This document shows positions 15,399-25,036 of a stretch of 64,000 nt of DNA, one piece after another. The stretch comes from Paenirhizobium naphthalenivorans (GTDB taxonomy: Bacteria > Pseudomonadota > Alphaproteobacteria > Rhizobiales > Rhizobiaceae). The translations under genes were made by a program, and so were the position numbers. The notes beneath the pieces are model-generated. The model had not been told where the DNA came from. It worked only from the letters and a program-made list of their open reading frames with translations, and searched no databases. Every line of letters begins with the position of its first letter. Within the stretch, counting starts at the first letter, position 1. The DNA lies in assembly GCF_007992095.1 (NCBI RefSeq), contig NZ_BJZP01000017.1, positions 1 to 64,000 on the forward strand, in the 5' to 3' direction.

Positions 15399-15767
15399 TC
15401 AGCGCCGGCTCAACAGCGCGGCCAGAAAGCCGACGCCGGCCGCGATCGCAATCGCCTGAAGCGGCTTGTTGCGAATATGCGCCTCGAGATCCTGCTCGGC
15501 CGAAAGAAAGCTGCTGCGGGCGTTTTCGGCATATTGAACGGAAGCATCCGCCGCCTCCGCGCCGATCTCGCTTGCCCTCATCCCGGCTTCCTTGATCTTT
15601 CCGCTGCCGAACGAGGCAAGGGTCTGCGTCAGCGCGGCAATGTCGCGGCGCAGGTTTTCCAGTTCCGCCTGCACGTCGCCGGCGCTCGCGCTGCTGGCGA
15701 TCTCGGCCTCGTCGATCAGGGTATCAGCCTTTGCCTTCGCCTTGTCCGCCATGGATGCCGTGGCCAT
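15399..15767 (-). CDS. DUF883 (YqjD/ElaB-like) membrane-anchored protein
   Basis: 122 residues: a long charged helical region (about 30-95) and a short C-terminal hydrophobic anchor (IAIAAGVGFLAALL) ending in SRR. E. coli members YqjD and ElaB are inner-membrane anchored, induced in stationary phase and reported to bind ribosomes. AAGGAGATTT precedes ATG 15767, and an exact EcfG promoter ends 35 bases upstream. It is followed immediately by the holin-like gene, which repeats the yqjD-yqjE type of pairing. Confidence 0.85.
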   Translation of the reverse strand: MATASMADKAKAKADTLIDEAEIASSASAGDVQAELENLRRDIAALTQTLASFGSGKIKEAGMRASEIGAEAADASVQYAENARSSFLSAEQDLEAHIRNKPLQAIAIAAGVGFLAALLSRR

Positions 15768-15801
15768 CTCAAATCTCCTTCATGAACTCTGTCGTGCTGA
15801 A

Positions 15802-15826
15802 AACGTCTCAACCGCCGATCGGTTCC
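15802..15826 (-). promoter_or_regulatory. EcfG promoter of the DUF883 operon
   Basis: Minus-strand GGAAC (15822-15826), 16-base spacer, CGTT (15802-15805), 35 bases upstream of the DUF883 start. It is divergent from the csbD promoter. Confidence 0.88.
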
Positions 15827-15952
15827 GCAATTTTGTACGCCTTGCACCCGGACCGCGCAAGGCGGGGGCGATCCGTCTCGCGTCCGCCATCAGGAAATCG
15901 TGAACGCGCGCGTATCGTCCGTGAATCTGCAACCGCGGCGAAAAAGAACCTC

Positions 15953-15977
15953 GGAACATCTGCCACCCGACGACGTT
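15953..15977 (+). promoter_or_regulatory. EcfG promoter of csbD
   Basis: GGAAC (15953-15957), 16-base spacer, CGTT (15974-15977), 49 bases before the CsbD start. Confidence 0.88.
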
Positions 15978-16026
15978 AACTCACCGAAGACAAAGCTCTT
16001 CCCCATCACAAAGCAAGGAGATCGAC

Positions 16027-16224
16027 ATGAACTGGAATCAGATCGAAGGCAATTGGCAGCAGTTCAAGGGCAAGGCCCAGGAACAGTGGGGCAAGATCAG
16101 CGGTGACGACATGGACGTGATCGCCGGCAACCGCAAGCAGCTCGCCGGCAAGATCCAGGAGGCCTACGGCAAGACCCAGGAAGAAGCCGAGCGCGAAATC
16201 GACAATTGGGTCAGCCGGCACTAA
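16027..16224 (+). CDS. CsbD-family stress protein
   Basis: 65 residues, hydrophilic, beginning MNWNQIEGNWQQFKGKAQEQ and containing WGKISGDDMDVIAGNRKQLAGK, the typical CsbD signature of W..IEGNW.Q.KG. CsbD proteins are small soluble proteins induced by general stress sigma factors (SigB in Bacillus, EcfG in alphaproteobacteria); their biochemical role is not known. An AAGGAG site precedes ATG 16027. With its own EcfG promoter and a strong terminator it forms a single-gene transcript. Confidence 0.93.
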   Translation: MNWNQIEGNWQQFKGKAQEQWGKISGDDMDVIAGNRKQLAGKIQEAYGKTQEEAEREIDNWVSRH

Positions 16225-16247
16225 GGCGTAAATCCAGAGATACCAAG

Positions 16248-16274
16248 GCCCGGAACGCAAGTTCCGGGCTTTTT
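16248..16274 (+). terminator. Intrinsic terminator of csbD
   Basis: Stem GCCCGGAAC (16248-16256) with GTTCCGGGC (16261-16269), GCAA loop, followed by five T. A textbook rho-independent terminator. Confidence 0.92.
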
Positions 16275-16438
16275 CGCGCCCACTCCAGCCACGCCGCCCC
16301 TCCGCTTGCCGACACCGGCGTCAAAGCCGCGATGCCCGCCCGAATGGCGACCGGCCATTCATTCGACATTCGCCCTTGCCTTCGCGGCCGCCGCTCCTTT
16401 TAATGCCGCCGCCAAGCCTAGGGAGACCTGCGTACCCG

Positions 16439-17395
16439 ATGAAAAAGATCGTCTTTCTCGACCGCGACACGCTGTCGCCCGAAACCGTTGTGCGCCCGCC
16501 CGCCTTCCCGCACGAACTGATCGTTCATGGCCGCACCGCGCCGGATGAGGTCGCCGATCGCATCGCGGATGCCGATATCGTCATCTCCAACAAGGCGCCG
16601 CTGCGACGCGAGAGCCTTGCCGGCGCCAGAAAGCTGAAGCTGATCGCGGTGGCGGCAACCGGCACCGACATCATCGACCTCGATTGCGCCGCGAAACAGG
16701 GCATCAGGGTCTCCAACATCCGCGACTACGCCAGACACACCGTGCCGGAACACACCTTCGCCCTGATGCTGGCGCTGCGCCGTTCGCTGGTGTCCTACCG
16801 CCAGTCGGTTCTTCAGGGGCGCTGGCAGGAGGTGGCGCAGGTCTGCTTCTTCGACCACCCGATCGCCGACCTCGGCGGCTCGACCCTTGGCATCATCGGC
16901 AACGGCACGCTCGGCCAGGCCGTCGGCCGCATCGCCGAAGCCTTCGGCATGAGACTGCTGATCGCCGGCCGCAAGGGGACGAGCGACATCAAGCCCGGCC
17001 AGACGCCCTTCGACGAGGTGCTGCGCCGCGCCGACGTCATCACGCTCCACTGCCCGCTCAACGCCGAGACCCGCGGCATCATCGGCACGCGCGAATTCGC
17101 CCTGATGGAAAAAAAGCCGATCCTCATCAACACTGGTCGCGGCGGATTGGTCGACGAATTGGCGCTCGAACAGGCGCTGGAAAAGGATCAGATCGCCGCC
17201 GCCGGCTTCGATGTCACTGACGGCGAACCGCCGGCCACGGATAGCCCGATGATGCGCATCGCCGCCCGTCCGAACGTCATCCTCACCCCTCATGTCGCCT
17301 GGGCCAGCCGCGAAGCCGTCCAGGCCCTCGCCGACCAGCTGATCGAAAACATCGAGCTTTTCATCGCCGGCACGCCGCGCAACGTGGTGGGCTGA
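16439..17395 (+). CDS. D-isomer-specific 2-hydroxyacid dehydrogenase
   Basis: 318 residues. The NAD-binding fold shows IIGNGTLGQAVG (about 147-158) as the glycine motif. Catalytic residues of the family are present: Arg in NTGRGGLVDE, Glu in DGEPPATDSP and His in LTPHVAWAS. Such enzymes reduce 2-keto acids such as hydroxypyruvate or glyoxylate to D-hydroxyacids; the VAATGTDIIDL segment recalls glycerate/hydroxypyruvate reductases, but substrate cannot be fixed. ATG 16439 begins MKKIVFLDRD and has GGGAGA upstream; the longer frame to 16376 lacks a ribosome site. It is monocistronic, with no obvious partner genes. Confidence 0.85.
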   Translation: MKKIVFLDRDTLSPETVVRPPAFPHELIVHGRTAPDEVADRIADADIVISNKAPLRRESLAGARKLKLIAVAATGTDIIDLDCAAKQGIRVSNIRDYARHTVPEHTFALMLALRRSLVSYRQSVLQGRWQEVAQVCFFDHPIADLGGSTLGIIGNGTLGQAVGRIAEAFGMRLLIAGRKGTSDIKPGQTPFDEVLRRADVITLHCPLNAETRGIIGTREFALMEKKPILINTGRGGLVDELALEQALEKDQIAAAGFDVTDGEPPATDSPMMRIAARPNVILTPHVAWASREAVQALADQLIENIELFIAGTPRNVVG

Positions 17396-17561
17396 CAGCG
17401 GAACTTTGCGCCAACGCCGCTTGCCGGGGGCGCCTACGGGGGCCCGAAGCTGCCGTACTCGCATAACCATGAGCCCGTTACACGGCTGTCATACTCCATG
17501 CTTATCGACCTGAATGTCGCGTTACGAAACGATCCACGGCATCATCTCGACAGGTATCCCT

Positions 17562-18737
17562 ATGACTAAAACGGTCAGCAGCCGGCCGCTTTCACTTTCC
17601 TCCTTCCTACTCGTGCTGTTTACGGGCACCATGTGCAGTTCGATGATCGTGTCCTTCATGACTTTCTACATTGTGGAGGGCCTGGGACGCGCGCCGTGGA
17701 CCATCAGCCTCTATGCTGGCGCCGTTACCGTTCTTGGCATAACTTGCAACCGCACCTTCGGGCGATGGCTGGATGCGGGAGTTGCCCCCTTTTCGCTGAT
17801 CGGTGTAGCACTGGCGGGTTACCTTTTGGCCACCACAGCCCTGTCGATTTCGCCGTCCTTCTGGACAGTTCTGACCTTCGGCGTGATCGGCTTCGGTCTG
17901 AGCGGTAGTGCCGTGTCCACCATGTTCAGTCTCGGGACGGTCGTCGCGGAACGCCGCGAGATCGCACGTGGCCGGTCCAACGCCTTCATGCGCGCCACTA
18001 CGTCAACGGCCTGGATGATAGGCCCGGCGGTGGCGTTCCTGTTCTCGGAGCGCTTCGGTGAAGCAGCCGTCTTCAAGCTGGCATTAGGACTTGCACTATG
18101 CTGGGCGCTGATGTGGTGGACGATCATCCCGCGCGACATGACGCTTAGCCCGAAAGCAGGATCGGTGAAGACCTCTGCGCAACAGCCTAGTGGCCTGTGG
18201 CTGGCGGCAGCCTTCGTCTTCTGCCTGTCCTCGGCACACTCGCTGACATTCAGCGCGCTGCCACTGTTTTATGTGCGGGAAGTCGGGCTGCCCGGCTATG
18301 CGCCAGGCACGGCCTTCAGCATGAAGACCTTCGTGGAAATCTTTGCGATCTTCACGACACCGTTGATTATATCCCGCTTCGGCCTGAAGGGGCCACTTGT
18401 CGTGGTGGCGCTCTTGGCCGCCGTCACGATCCTGCTTCTGTCGTATGTGCAGACCTATCCACAGATGCTGGCAGGCGCGGCATTAGAGGGACTTTATTAT
18501 GGCCTCTATGCCAGCATCGGCATCAGTTTCATGCAATCCTTCGCCGGTGACCGCCCGGCCCAGGCCACCGCGCTCTACTGGAATGTTCTGAGCGTCAGCG
18601 GCATCCTAGCTGGCCCCGCGACCGGCTTTATAGCGCAAGCCTACGACTTCCAAGCAGTCATCCGGGTGGCCTCAGCCGTGGCTGCTTTCGCCGCCCTGCT
18701 ACTTTTCGCGTCGATGTTTCGTAAGCACTGGCTATGA
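17562..18737 (+). CDS. MFS transporter, sugar-efflux (Set)-like
   Basis: 391 residues with about twelve hydrophobic helices. The first half ends in the RSNAFMRATTSTAWMIGPA region (read in part) typical of the sugar efflux (SetA/SotA) branch, and the second half contains ALPLFYVREVGLPGYAPG and EGLYYGLYASIGISFMQSF. Set exporters remove sugars or analogues; the substrate here is unknown. ATG 17562 has AGG seven bases before it; ATG 17514 lacks a site. Codon use is less GC3-biased than in its neighbours (TTA, CTA, TTT and GTA occur), which may mean more recent arrival. Confidence 0.8.
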   Translation: MTKTVSSRPLSLSSFLLVLFTGTMCSSMIVSFMTFYIVEGLGRAPWTISLYAGAVTVLGITCNRTFGRWLDAGVAPFSLIGVALAGYLLATTALSISPSFWTVLTFGVIGFGLSGSAVSTMFSLGTVVAERREIARGRSNAFMRATTSTAWMIGPAVAFLFSERFGEAAVFKLALGLALCWALMWWTIIPRDMTLSPKAGSVKTSAQQPSGLWLAAAFVFCLSSAHSLTFSALPLFYVREVGLPGYAPGTAFSMKTFVEIFAIFTTPLIISRFGLKGPLVVVALLAAVTILLLSYVQTYPQMLAGAALEGLYYGLYASIGISFMQSFAGDRPAQATALYWNVLSVSGILAGPATGFIAQAYDFQAVIRVASAVAAFAALLLFASMFRKHWL

Positions 18738-18980
18738 AACGTCGAAACCTCCAGTTTATTGTGCTTCAGCAAGGCCGCTCCGACCAGCGATGTGCAAAAC
18801 AGTCTGAAAGCTCCGGCAAACTCGCAGCCGTCCACACACGATGCAATCCGGGAGTCATTCGGCTGCTTTCGGCCCAAAGCGGTCACACTTGGCAAAGCCA
18901 GTCTATAAGACCGTCAGGTGCCACTGGTTTCGCGAAGCTATGCTCGGACCACCAATGGTGGTCAGCACACCCAAATGCCG

Positions 18981-19310
18981 TCAAAGGCAGTCTACCTGAC
19001 CTGCTGCCGCATAAGCTGCCAATGAAGATGCCTGCAATCCGATGGCAAGCACTAGGCCATGACACGCGGCCAAAAACCACGCACTTGTTCGAAGTTGCGG
19101 GCGAGTGATCGAAGCGATGAGGAATGCGAAACTAGAAAATCCTACTGCCAGCCAGAGAAAGCCTAGCGGAGGAATATAGAACATAATGATCGACCAGCAG
19201 CTTGCAAAAGTATAGCGACCTGCTGTCATGTAAGACCATGTAGCCAGCGCTACCCATAGCAGTGTGTGCATGAGGACTGAACCCGCTCTCCACAAGTAGC
19301 TGTATCGCAC
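18981..19310 (-). CDS. Three-helix integral membrane protein, GTG start
   Basis: 109 residues beginning at GTG 19310, where GGAGA lies seven bases upstream; the frame upstream of that point is only the shadow of the dehydrogenase gene. Three hydrophobic helices are clear (about 12-30, 38-66 and 76-102), with short Arg-containing loops (TAGRY, SITRPQLRTS) that suggest an N-in topology. No family is recognised. It lies in the same less GC-biased segment as the MFS gene and converges on it. It may be a co-acquired accessory gene; function unknown. Confidence 0.5.
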   Translation of the reverse strand: MRYSYLWRAGSVLMHTLLWVALATWSYMTAGRYTFASCWSIIMFYIPPLGFLWLAVGFSSFAFLIASITRPQLRTSAWFLAACHGLVLAIGLQASSLAAYAAAGQVDCL

Positions 19311-19701
19311 TGACTGTCTCCATTGTTTTAGCTTCGGCAGCAATACAATCCCGCCGTTAGCCGCGCAATGACCGCTTATGGCGCGAAGCGGCCAAGCGTC
19401 AGCCGCTTCTCGGTCCTTCATGCCCATTGGCAATCTCAAAACCAATGTCTGTTCACGGTAGCAAAATCGAGGCCTTGGCCTCCTTGGCCAAACTTCCGCC
19501 CCCCCAATTCCCTTGACCGCAACGACACCGCCCCAGCCAAAGCCGCGCCGAAGGGGACCCGCCCCGCCAAAAGATCGCATACTCCCTTTTCGCAACCCCG
19601 ACTTTCGGCAGGGATGATTGCCGGGCGAAACCTGTGTTAAGCCGATCGGCAATGAAGAGGCGCCCGCAAGGAGGCGGAGCCCCATCTCGTGGAGGAGAGC
19701 C
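19311..19701. other. Noncoding stretch upstream of the acyl-CoA dehydrogenase
   Basis: 391 bases without a convincing gene. It should hold the promoters of the divergent membrane-protein gene and dehydrogenase gene; the GGAGGAGAG ribosome site of the latter is at 19691-19699. I see no strong palindrome or terminator. Base composition is intermediate between the low-GC segment to its left and the GC-rich genes to its right. Confidence 0.5.
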
Positions 19702-20841
19702 ATGGATTTCACCCTGAGCGACCAGCAGCAGGCCTTTGTCGACATGGCGGCCGATTTCGCCGCCGAGGAGCTTGCGCCCTTCGCCCTCGACTGGGACCAG
19801 ACCAAGCATTTTCCCGTCGACACGCTGAAAAAGGCCGGCAGCCTTGGCCTTGGCGCCATCTGCGTCGCCGATGATGTTGGCGGCTCCGGCCTTGGGCGGC
19901 TCGACACCGCGCTGATCATCGAGGCGCTGGCCACCGGTTGCCCGACGGTCGCCGCCTATATCTCGATCCACAACATGTGCGCGACGATGATCGACCGCTA
20001 TGGCACACCCGAGCAGCGCGAAGCCCATCTGCCGGCGCTCGCCACCATGGACGCGCTCGCCAGCTATTGCCTGACCGAACCCGGCTGCGGCTCGGACGCG
20101 GCCGCCCTGAAGACCCGCGCGGTGCGCGACGGCGACGACTATGTGCTGACCGGCCAGAAGCAGTTCATCTCCGGCGCCGGCGCCAGCGCGCTTTACCTGG
20201 TCATGGCCCGCACCGGCGAGGACGGCCCGAAGGGCATTTCCGCCTTTCTCGTGCCGGGCGACGCCAAGGGACTGTCCTTCGGCGCCAACGAAAAGAAAAT
20301 GGGCTGGAACGCCCAGCCGACCCGCGCCGTGATGATGGACGGCGTGCGCGTGCCGGCCGCAAACCGCCTCGGCGCCGAAGGCGACGGCTTCCGCATCGCC
20401 ATGTCCGGCCTCGACGGCGGACGGCTGAACATCGCCGCCGCCTCACTCGGCGGCGCCCGATCCGCCTTCGACAAGGCGGTCGCCTACATGAGGGACCGCA
20501 AGGCCTTCGGCAGGCCGATCGCCGAATTCCAGGCGCTCCAGTTCGAACTCGCCGACATGGCGACCGATCTTGAGGCGGCCCGCACCTTCCTCTGGCGCGC
20601 GGCCAGCGCCCTCGATGACAGGGCGCCGGATGCCACCACCCTCTGCGCCATGGCAAAACGCCTCGTCACCGACCGCTGCTTCGACGTCGCCAATCGCGCC
20701 TTGCAGCTGCATGGCGGCTATGGCTATCTCGCCGAATACGGCATCGAGAAGATCGTCCGGGACCTGCGCGTCCACCAGATCCTCGAAGGCACCAATGAGA
20801 TCATGCGGGTCATCGTCGCCCGCGCGGTGATCGGCAAGTAA
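19702..20841 (+). CDS. Acyl-CoA dehydrogenase, isobutyryl-CoA type
   Basis: 379 residues, a standard short-chain acyl-CoA dehydrogenase. The FAD and substrate motifs are in place: YCLTEPGCGSDAAALKT, GQKQFISGAG, the helical C-domain with RKAFG and QLHGGYGYLAEYGIEK (read in part), and the catalytic Glu in LEGTNEIMR near the end. Such enzymes form a 2,3-double bond on short acyl-CoAs. The gene is followed after 16 bases by 3-hydroxyisobutyryl-CoA hydrolase, which points to isobutyryl-CoA in valine breakdown. ATG 19702 follows GGAGGAGAG; the longer frame has no site. Confidence 0.9.
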   Translation: MDFTLSDQQQAFVDMAADFAAEELAPFALDWDQTKHFPVDTLKKAGSLGLGAICVADDVGGSGLGRLDTALIIEALATGCPTVAAYISIHNMCATMIDRYGTPEQREAHLPALATMDALASYCLTEPGCGSDAAALKTRAVRDGDDYVLTGQKQFISGAGASALYLVMARTGEDGPKGISAFLVPGDAKGLSFGANEKKMGWNAQPTRAVMMDGVRVPAANRLGAEGDGFRIAMSGLDGGRLNIAAASLGGARSAFDKAVAYMRDRKAFGRPIAEFQALQFELADMATDLEAARTFLWRAASALDDRAPDATTLCAMAKRLVTDRCFDVANRALQLHGGYGYLAEYGIEKIVRDLRVHQILEGTNEIMRVIVARAVIGK

Positions 20842-20857
20842 CGAACAGGGAGACGAG

Positions 20858-21934
20858 ATGCGCTATCTGACAACGACGGAACTCACCGGCGAGGACGTGC
20901 TTTCGGGCCGGCAGGGCAGCCTCGGCGTGATCCTGCTCAACCGCCCGCGCGTGCTCAACAGCCTGTCGCTCCCCATGGTGCAGGCGATCGGCGAAGCGCT
21001 GGACCGGTTTGAAAAGGACCCGGCGATCGCCGCCGTCCTGATGACCGGCGAAGGCGAACGCGGGCTTTGCGCCGGTGGCGACATCCGCACCTTCTACGAG
21101 AGCGGCAAGGCCGGTGACGGCCGCGCGGCGGATTTCCTGCGGGCCGAATACCGGATGAACGCCCGCATCGCCACCTACTCGAAACCCTATGTGGTCTTCA
21201 TGGAAGGCATCACCATGGGCGGCGGCGTCGGCGTCTCAAGCCATGGCAGCCATCGCATCGTCACCGACACGACGAAGCTCGCCATGCCCGAAACCGGCAT
21301 CGGCTTCTTCCCCGACATCGGCGCCACCTGGCTTTTGGCCAGGGCGCCGGGCGAACTCGGCACCCTGATGGGCCTGACCGGTGAGGCGATCGGCGCGGCC
21401 GATGCGATCGAAGCCGGTTTCGCCGACCGGTTCGTGCCCGCAAGTGCTCTGGCCACCCTCGCCGAAAGCCTGACGACCCTGCCGGCAAATGCCGGGCCGG
21501 CCGAAGTGTCCGCGCTCGTTGAAGCGGCGGCAAAGCCGGCCCCGGTCGGCGAGTTTGTCGAAAACCGCGCCCTGATCGATCGCTGCTTCGGCTTCGACAC
21601 GGTCGAGCAGATCGCCGCGGCCCTCGCCGCAGAGGAGAGTGCCTTCGCCACCCGAGTGCGCTCCGCCATGCTGGCGAAATCGCCCACCAGCCTGAAGGTG
21701 ACACTGGCGCTGCTCAGGGCCGCGCGCCGGTCGCCCGATCTCGAAACCTGCCTCGAGCGGGAATTCGCCGCCACCGCGCAGATCCTGCACACGCCCGACT
21801 TCTATGAGGGCATCCGCGCCGCCATCATCGACAAGGACCGCAATCCGCGATGGTCGCCCGCAAGCCTCGACGCGGTCGGCCCGCAGATTGTCGAACCGTT
21901 CTTCAAGCCGCATCCGCAACCACTGTTCAGCTAA
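20858..21934 (+). CDS. 3-hydroxyisobutyryl-CoA hydrolase
   Basis: 358 residues of the crotonase fold, longer than enoyl-CoA hydratases (about 260) and matching 3-hydroxyisobutyryl-CoA hydrolase. Family marks: LNRPRVLNSLSLPMV, the oxyanion-loop GLCAGGDIRTFYESG, EGITMGGGVGVSSHGSHRI (read in part), and PETGIGFFPDIGATW with the catalytic Glu. It releases free 3-hydroxyisobutyrate from its CoA ester in valine catabolism. It forms a pair with the upstream acyl-CoA dehydrogenase; the intervening methacrylyl-CoA hydratase is not in the window, but a 3-hydroxyisobutyrate dehydrogenase is (37639-38514). It converges on pccR with a 12-base gap. Confidence 0.92.
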   Translation: MRYLTTTELTGEDVLSGRQGSLGVILLNRPRVLNSLSLPMVQAIGEALDRFEKDPAIAAVLMTGEGERGLCAGGDIRTFYESGKAGDGRAADFLRAEYRMNARIATYSKPYVVFMEGITMGGGVGVSSHGSHRIVTDTTKLAMPETGIGFFPDIGATWLLARAPGELGTLMGLTGEAIGAADAIEAGFADRFVPASALATLAESLTTLPANAGPAEVSALVEAAAKPAPVGEFVENRALIDRCFGFDTVEQIAAALAAEESAFATRVRSAMLAKSPTSLKVTLALLRAARRSPDLETCLEREFAATAQILHTPDFYEGIRAAIIDKDRNPRWSPASLDAVGPQIVEPFFKPHPQPLFS

Positions 21935-21946
21935 ACGCCAGGTCTC

Positions 21947-23356
21947 TCACTCGATCTCATAGGGCATGGCGTTGCGCACGCTGTGGTCGACCACCAGCTT
22001 GCGCTTCAAGGGCGGCACCGCGCGGCTGGTGCATTTGACCCGCTCGCAGATCCGGCAGGAAATGCCGATCGGATCGAAGGCGGCGCGGTTGGAAAGGTCG
22101 AGATCGTCGGCGTAGACGAAGGCGTCGGCGTAGGAGATCTCGCAGCCGAGCGCCAGCGCGTAGCGCGGCTGGGCGGCGCGGAAGCCCAGCGTGCCCTTGT
22201 TGACCTGCATGGCCAGACAGAGATAGCGAACCCCGTCCGGCGTCTCGGCCAGCTGGCGAATGATCCGGCCAGGCGCCTCGAAGGCCTGATGCGCGTTCCA
22301 CAAGGGGCAGGCCGCGCCGAACCGGGCGAATTGCAGTCGCGCCGCGCTATGGCGTTTGGTGATATTGCCGGCCCGGTCGATGCGGGCAAAGAAGATCGGC
22401 ACACCCTTCAGCCCCGGCCGCTGCAATGTCGACAGCCGGTGACAGACCTGCTCGAGCGAGGCGCCAAAGCGCGCGGCAAGCAACTCGATGTCATGACGCA
22501 GCTCGCGGGCCGCCTGATGGAAGCTGCGATAGGGCAGGATCAGCGCGCCGGCGAAATAATTGTGCAGGCCGATGCGGCAGACCTCCACCGCCTCCTCGGT
22601 GCGGAAGCTGGCCTGCTTGAGCACCTGCTCGATCGTGTCGCCGGCATGAAGCTGGGCGATCTGCGTGGCGACCTGGAAATCGCGGGTCGGCGCCGAGGCA
22701 TAGCGCGACAGCGTCAGGATGCGGCTTGCCGGGTCGAAGCGACGGATCGCTTCCTCGCCCGCATCGCCGCGCACCACGCGCACCCCGTGGCGGTTCTCGA
22801 GGAAGCCGGCGAGCGCCGCGTAATTCTCCCCCTCCCCGAGCTTCAGCTGTCCGGCCAGACTTTCCGCCAGTATGTCGATGTCGTGAATATAATTGTCGAC
22901 GAAGTGGAAGAAATCACGCACCTCGTCATAGGAGGTCGTCTCGTTCGAGGGTGCCGCACCAAACCGGTCGTCATAGCTCACCAATTGCTCGCTGTTGCGG
23001 CGATAGGCCTGGTGACAGGTGATCAACGCATGCGCCAGCCCCGGCGCGTTCTGGGTGACGAGCTTCAACTCCTGCAGGCTCGGCGAATAGGTCTCGAACA
23101 GCGGATCGCTCAGCGCCTCGGAAAGCGCCGAGAGCAGCCGGTCGTTCTGCCCCGACGAAAGTTCAGTGATGTCGATGCCGAACTTTTCCGCCAGCGCCAG
23201 CAGCACCGCCGCCGACACCGGCCGCTGGTTGTTCTCGATCTGGTTCAGATAGCTGGTGGAAATGCCGATCTTGTCGGCAAACTGGGCCTGCGTGGCATTG
23301 CCCGCCTGCCGGAGTTCGCGCACCTTGCGCCCAATGAAAAGCTTACCGATGGCCAT
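21947..23356 (-). CDS. pccR: PccR/ScfR-type regulator of propionyl-CoA metabolism
   Basis: 469 residues: a Xre-type helix-turn-helix (about 8-62, with [20 protein letters not shown]), a central DUF955-related region and the C-terminal short-chain-fatty-acyl regulator domain ending with a Cys-containing segment (CRICERVKC). Rhodobacter PccR of this family controls propionyl-CoA carboxylase and recognises TTTGCAAA. The gene diverges from pccB and two exact TTTGCAAA boxes lie between, one overlapping the ATG at 23356. No ribosome site precedes this ATG, so the message may be leaderless. TTG 23362 is a less likely start. Confidence 0.88.
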   Translation of the reverse strand: MAIGKLFIGRKVRELRQAGNATQAQFADKIGISTSYLNQIENNQRPVSAAVLLALAEKFGIDITELSSGQNDRLLSALSEALSDPLFETYSPSLQELKLVTQNAPGLAHALITCHQAYRRNSEQLVSYDDRFGAAPSNETTSYDEVRDFFHFVDNYIHDIDILAESLAGQLKLGEGENYAALAGFLENRHGVRVVRGDAGEEAIRRFDPASRILTLSRYASAPTRDFQVATQIAQLHAGDTIEQVLKQASFRTEEAVEVCRIGLHNYFAGALILPYRSFHQAARELRHDIELLAARFGASLEQVCHRLSTLQRPGLKGVPIFFARIDRAGNITKRHSAARLQFARFGAACPLWNAHQAFEAPGRIIRQLAETPDGVRYLCLAMQVNKGTLGFRAAQPRYALALGCEISYADAFVYADDLDLSNRAAFDPIGISCRICERVKCTSRAVPPLKRKLVVDHSVRNAMPYEIE

Positions 23357-23385
23357 TTGCAAATTCGCATTTTTCTGTTTGCAAA
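23356..23385. promoter_or_regulatory. Paired TTTGCAAA boxes between pccR and pccB
   Basis: Exact palindromes TTTGCAAA at 23356-23363 and 23378-23385 are 22 bases apart centre to centre, two helical turns, so two PccR dimers could bind on one DNA face. The first overlaps the pccR start codon, which suggests autoregulation. A near copy, TTTGCAAG, lies at 23423-23430 nearer pccB. Confidence 0.75.
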
Positions 23386-23487
23386 TTCATAAATCCACAA
23401 TTGCACCTGTTCAATCATTTTCTTTGCAAGCCCTTGCGTTTAAGGGCACAAACAATCATCCGCGCCTTACATATGTCGGGAGGAAGC

Positions 23488-25020
23488 ATGCTAGATATTT
23501 TGGATCAGCTCGAAGCGCGCCGCGCCGAGGCCCACCTTGGCGGCGGTCAGCGCCGCATCAACGCCCAGCATACCAAGGGCAAGCTGACGGCCCGCGAGCG
23601 CATCGAGGTTCTGCTCGATGAGGGTTCGTTTGAAGAATACGACATGTATGTGACCCATCGCTGCACCGACTTCGGCATGGCCGAGCAGAAGGTCGCCGGC
23701 GATGGCGTCGTCACCGGCTGGGGCACGATCAATGGCCGCCAGGTCTATGTCTTCTCCCAGGACTTTACCGTGCTCGGCGGCTCCTTGTCCGAGACCCATG
23801 CCCAGAAGATCTGCAAGATCATGGATATGGCGCTGAAAAACGGCGCGCCGGTCATCGGCCTCAATGACTCGGGCGGCGCCCGCATTCAGGAAGGCGTCGC
23901 CTCGCTCGCCGGCTATGCCGACGTCTTCAAGCGCAATGTCGATGCCTCCGGCGTCGTACCGCAGATCTCCGTCATCATGGGCCCTTGCGCCGGCGGCGCG
24001 GTCTACTCGCCGGCCATGACCGACTTCATCTTCATGGTGCGCGATTCATCCTACATGTTCGTCACCGGTCCGGACGTGGTCAAAACCGTCACCAATGAGA
24101 TCGTCACGGCCGAAGAACTCGGCGGCGCCGGCACCCACACCAAGAAGTCCTCGGTCGCCGACGGCGCCTACGAGAACGACATCGAGGCGCTGGAACAGGT
24201 TCGCCTGCTGTTCGACTTCCTGCCGCTCAACAATCGCGAAAAGCCGCCGGTTCGCCCCTTCCACGACGACCCGGCCCGTATCGAGGCCCGCCTCGACACG
24301 CTGATCCCGGATTCGTCGAACAAGCCCTACGACATGAAGGAGCTGATCTACGCTCTGGCTGACGAGGGCGATTTCTTCGAGATCCAGGAAGCCTTCGCCA
24401 AGAACATCATCACCGGCTTCATCCGCATGGAAGGCCAGACGGTCGGCGTCGTCGCCAACCAGCCAATGGTGCTCGCCGGCTGCCTCGACATCGACAGCTC
24501 GCGCAAGGCCGCCCGTTTCGTCCGTTTCTGCGATGCCTTCAACATCCCGATCCTGACGCTGGTCGACGTCCCCGGCTTCCTGCCCGGCACGGCGCAGGAA
24601 TACGGTGGTGTCATCAAGCACGGCGCCAAACTGCTGTTCGCCTATAGCCAGGCCACCGTGCCGATGGTCACGCTCATCACCCGCAAGGCCTATGGCGGCG
24701 CCTATGACGTCATGGCCTCCAAGCATATCGGCGCCGACATCAACTATGCCTGGCCGACCGCCGAAATCGCCGTCATGGGTGCCAAGGGCGCCACCGAGAT
24801 CCTCTATCGCTCGGAACTCGGCGATGCCGAGAAGATCGCCGCCCGCACCAAGGAATACGAGGTCAATTTCGCCAACCCGTTCAAGGCCGCCGAACGCGGC
24901 TTCATCGATGAGGTGATCATGCCGCATTCCTCGCGACGCCGCATCGCCCGCGCTTTCGCCTCCTTGCGCAACAAGCAGGTCGGCACCCACTGGAAGAAGC
25001 ACGACACGATACCGTTGTGA
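23488..25020 (+). CDS. pccB: Propionyl-CoA carboxylase, carboxyltransferase (beta) subunit
   Basis: 510 residues, the usual PccB size. Both carboxyltransferase halves are present, with glycine-rich oxyanion loops: [13 protein letters not shown] and [12 protein letters not shown] in the N-half, and [18 protein letters not shown] (read in part) and [11 protein letters not shown] in the C-half. It transfers carboxyl from biotin to propionyl-CoA, giving (S)-methylmalonyl-CoA. ATG 23488 follows GGGAGGAAGC; upstream in-frame ATGs lack such a site and lie within the regulatory region. First gene of the pccB-unknown-pccA operon, controlled by PccR boxes. Confidence 0.95.
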   Translation: MLDILDQLEARRAEAHLGGGQRRINAQHTKGKLTARERIEVLLDEGSFEEYDMYVTHRCTDFGMAEQKVAGDGVVTGWGTINGRQVYVFSQDFTVLGGSLSETHAQKICKIMDMALKNGAPVIGLNDSGGARIQEGVASLAGYADVFKRNVDASGVVPQISVIMGPCAGGAVYSPAMTDFIFMVRDSSYMFVTGPDVVKTVTNEIVTAEELGGAGTHTKKSSVADGAYENDIEALEQVRLLFDFLPLNNREKPPVRPFHDDPARIEARLDTLIPDSSNKPYDMKELIYALADEGDFFEIQEAFAKNIITGFIRMEGQTVGVVANQPMVLAGCLDIDSSRKAARFVRFCDAFNIPILTLVDVPGFLPGTAQEYGGVIKHGAKLLFAYSQATVPMVTLITRKAYGGAYDVMASKHIGADINYAWPTAEIAVMGAKGATEILYRSELGDAEKIAARTKEYEVNFANPFKAAERGFIDEVIMPHSSRRRIARAFASLRNKQVGTHWKKHDTIPL

Positions 25021-25036
25021 GGGGGAAAGACATTTG

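Noticed and set aside
18734..19108. 124-codon plus-strand frame after the MFS gene
   Set aside because: Overlaps the better supported membrane-protein frame on the other strand and has no hydrophobic or domain pattern of its own.
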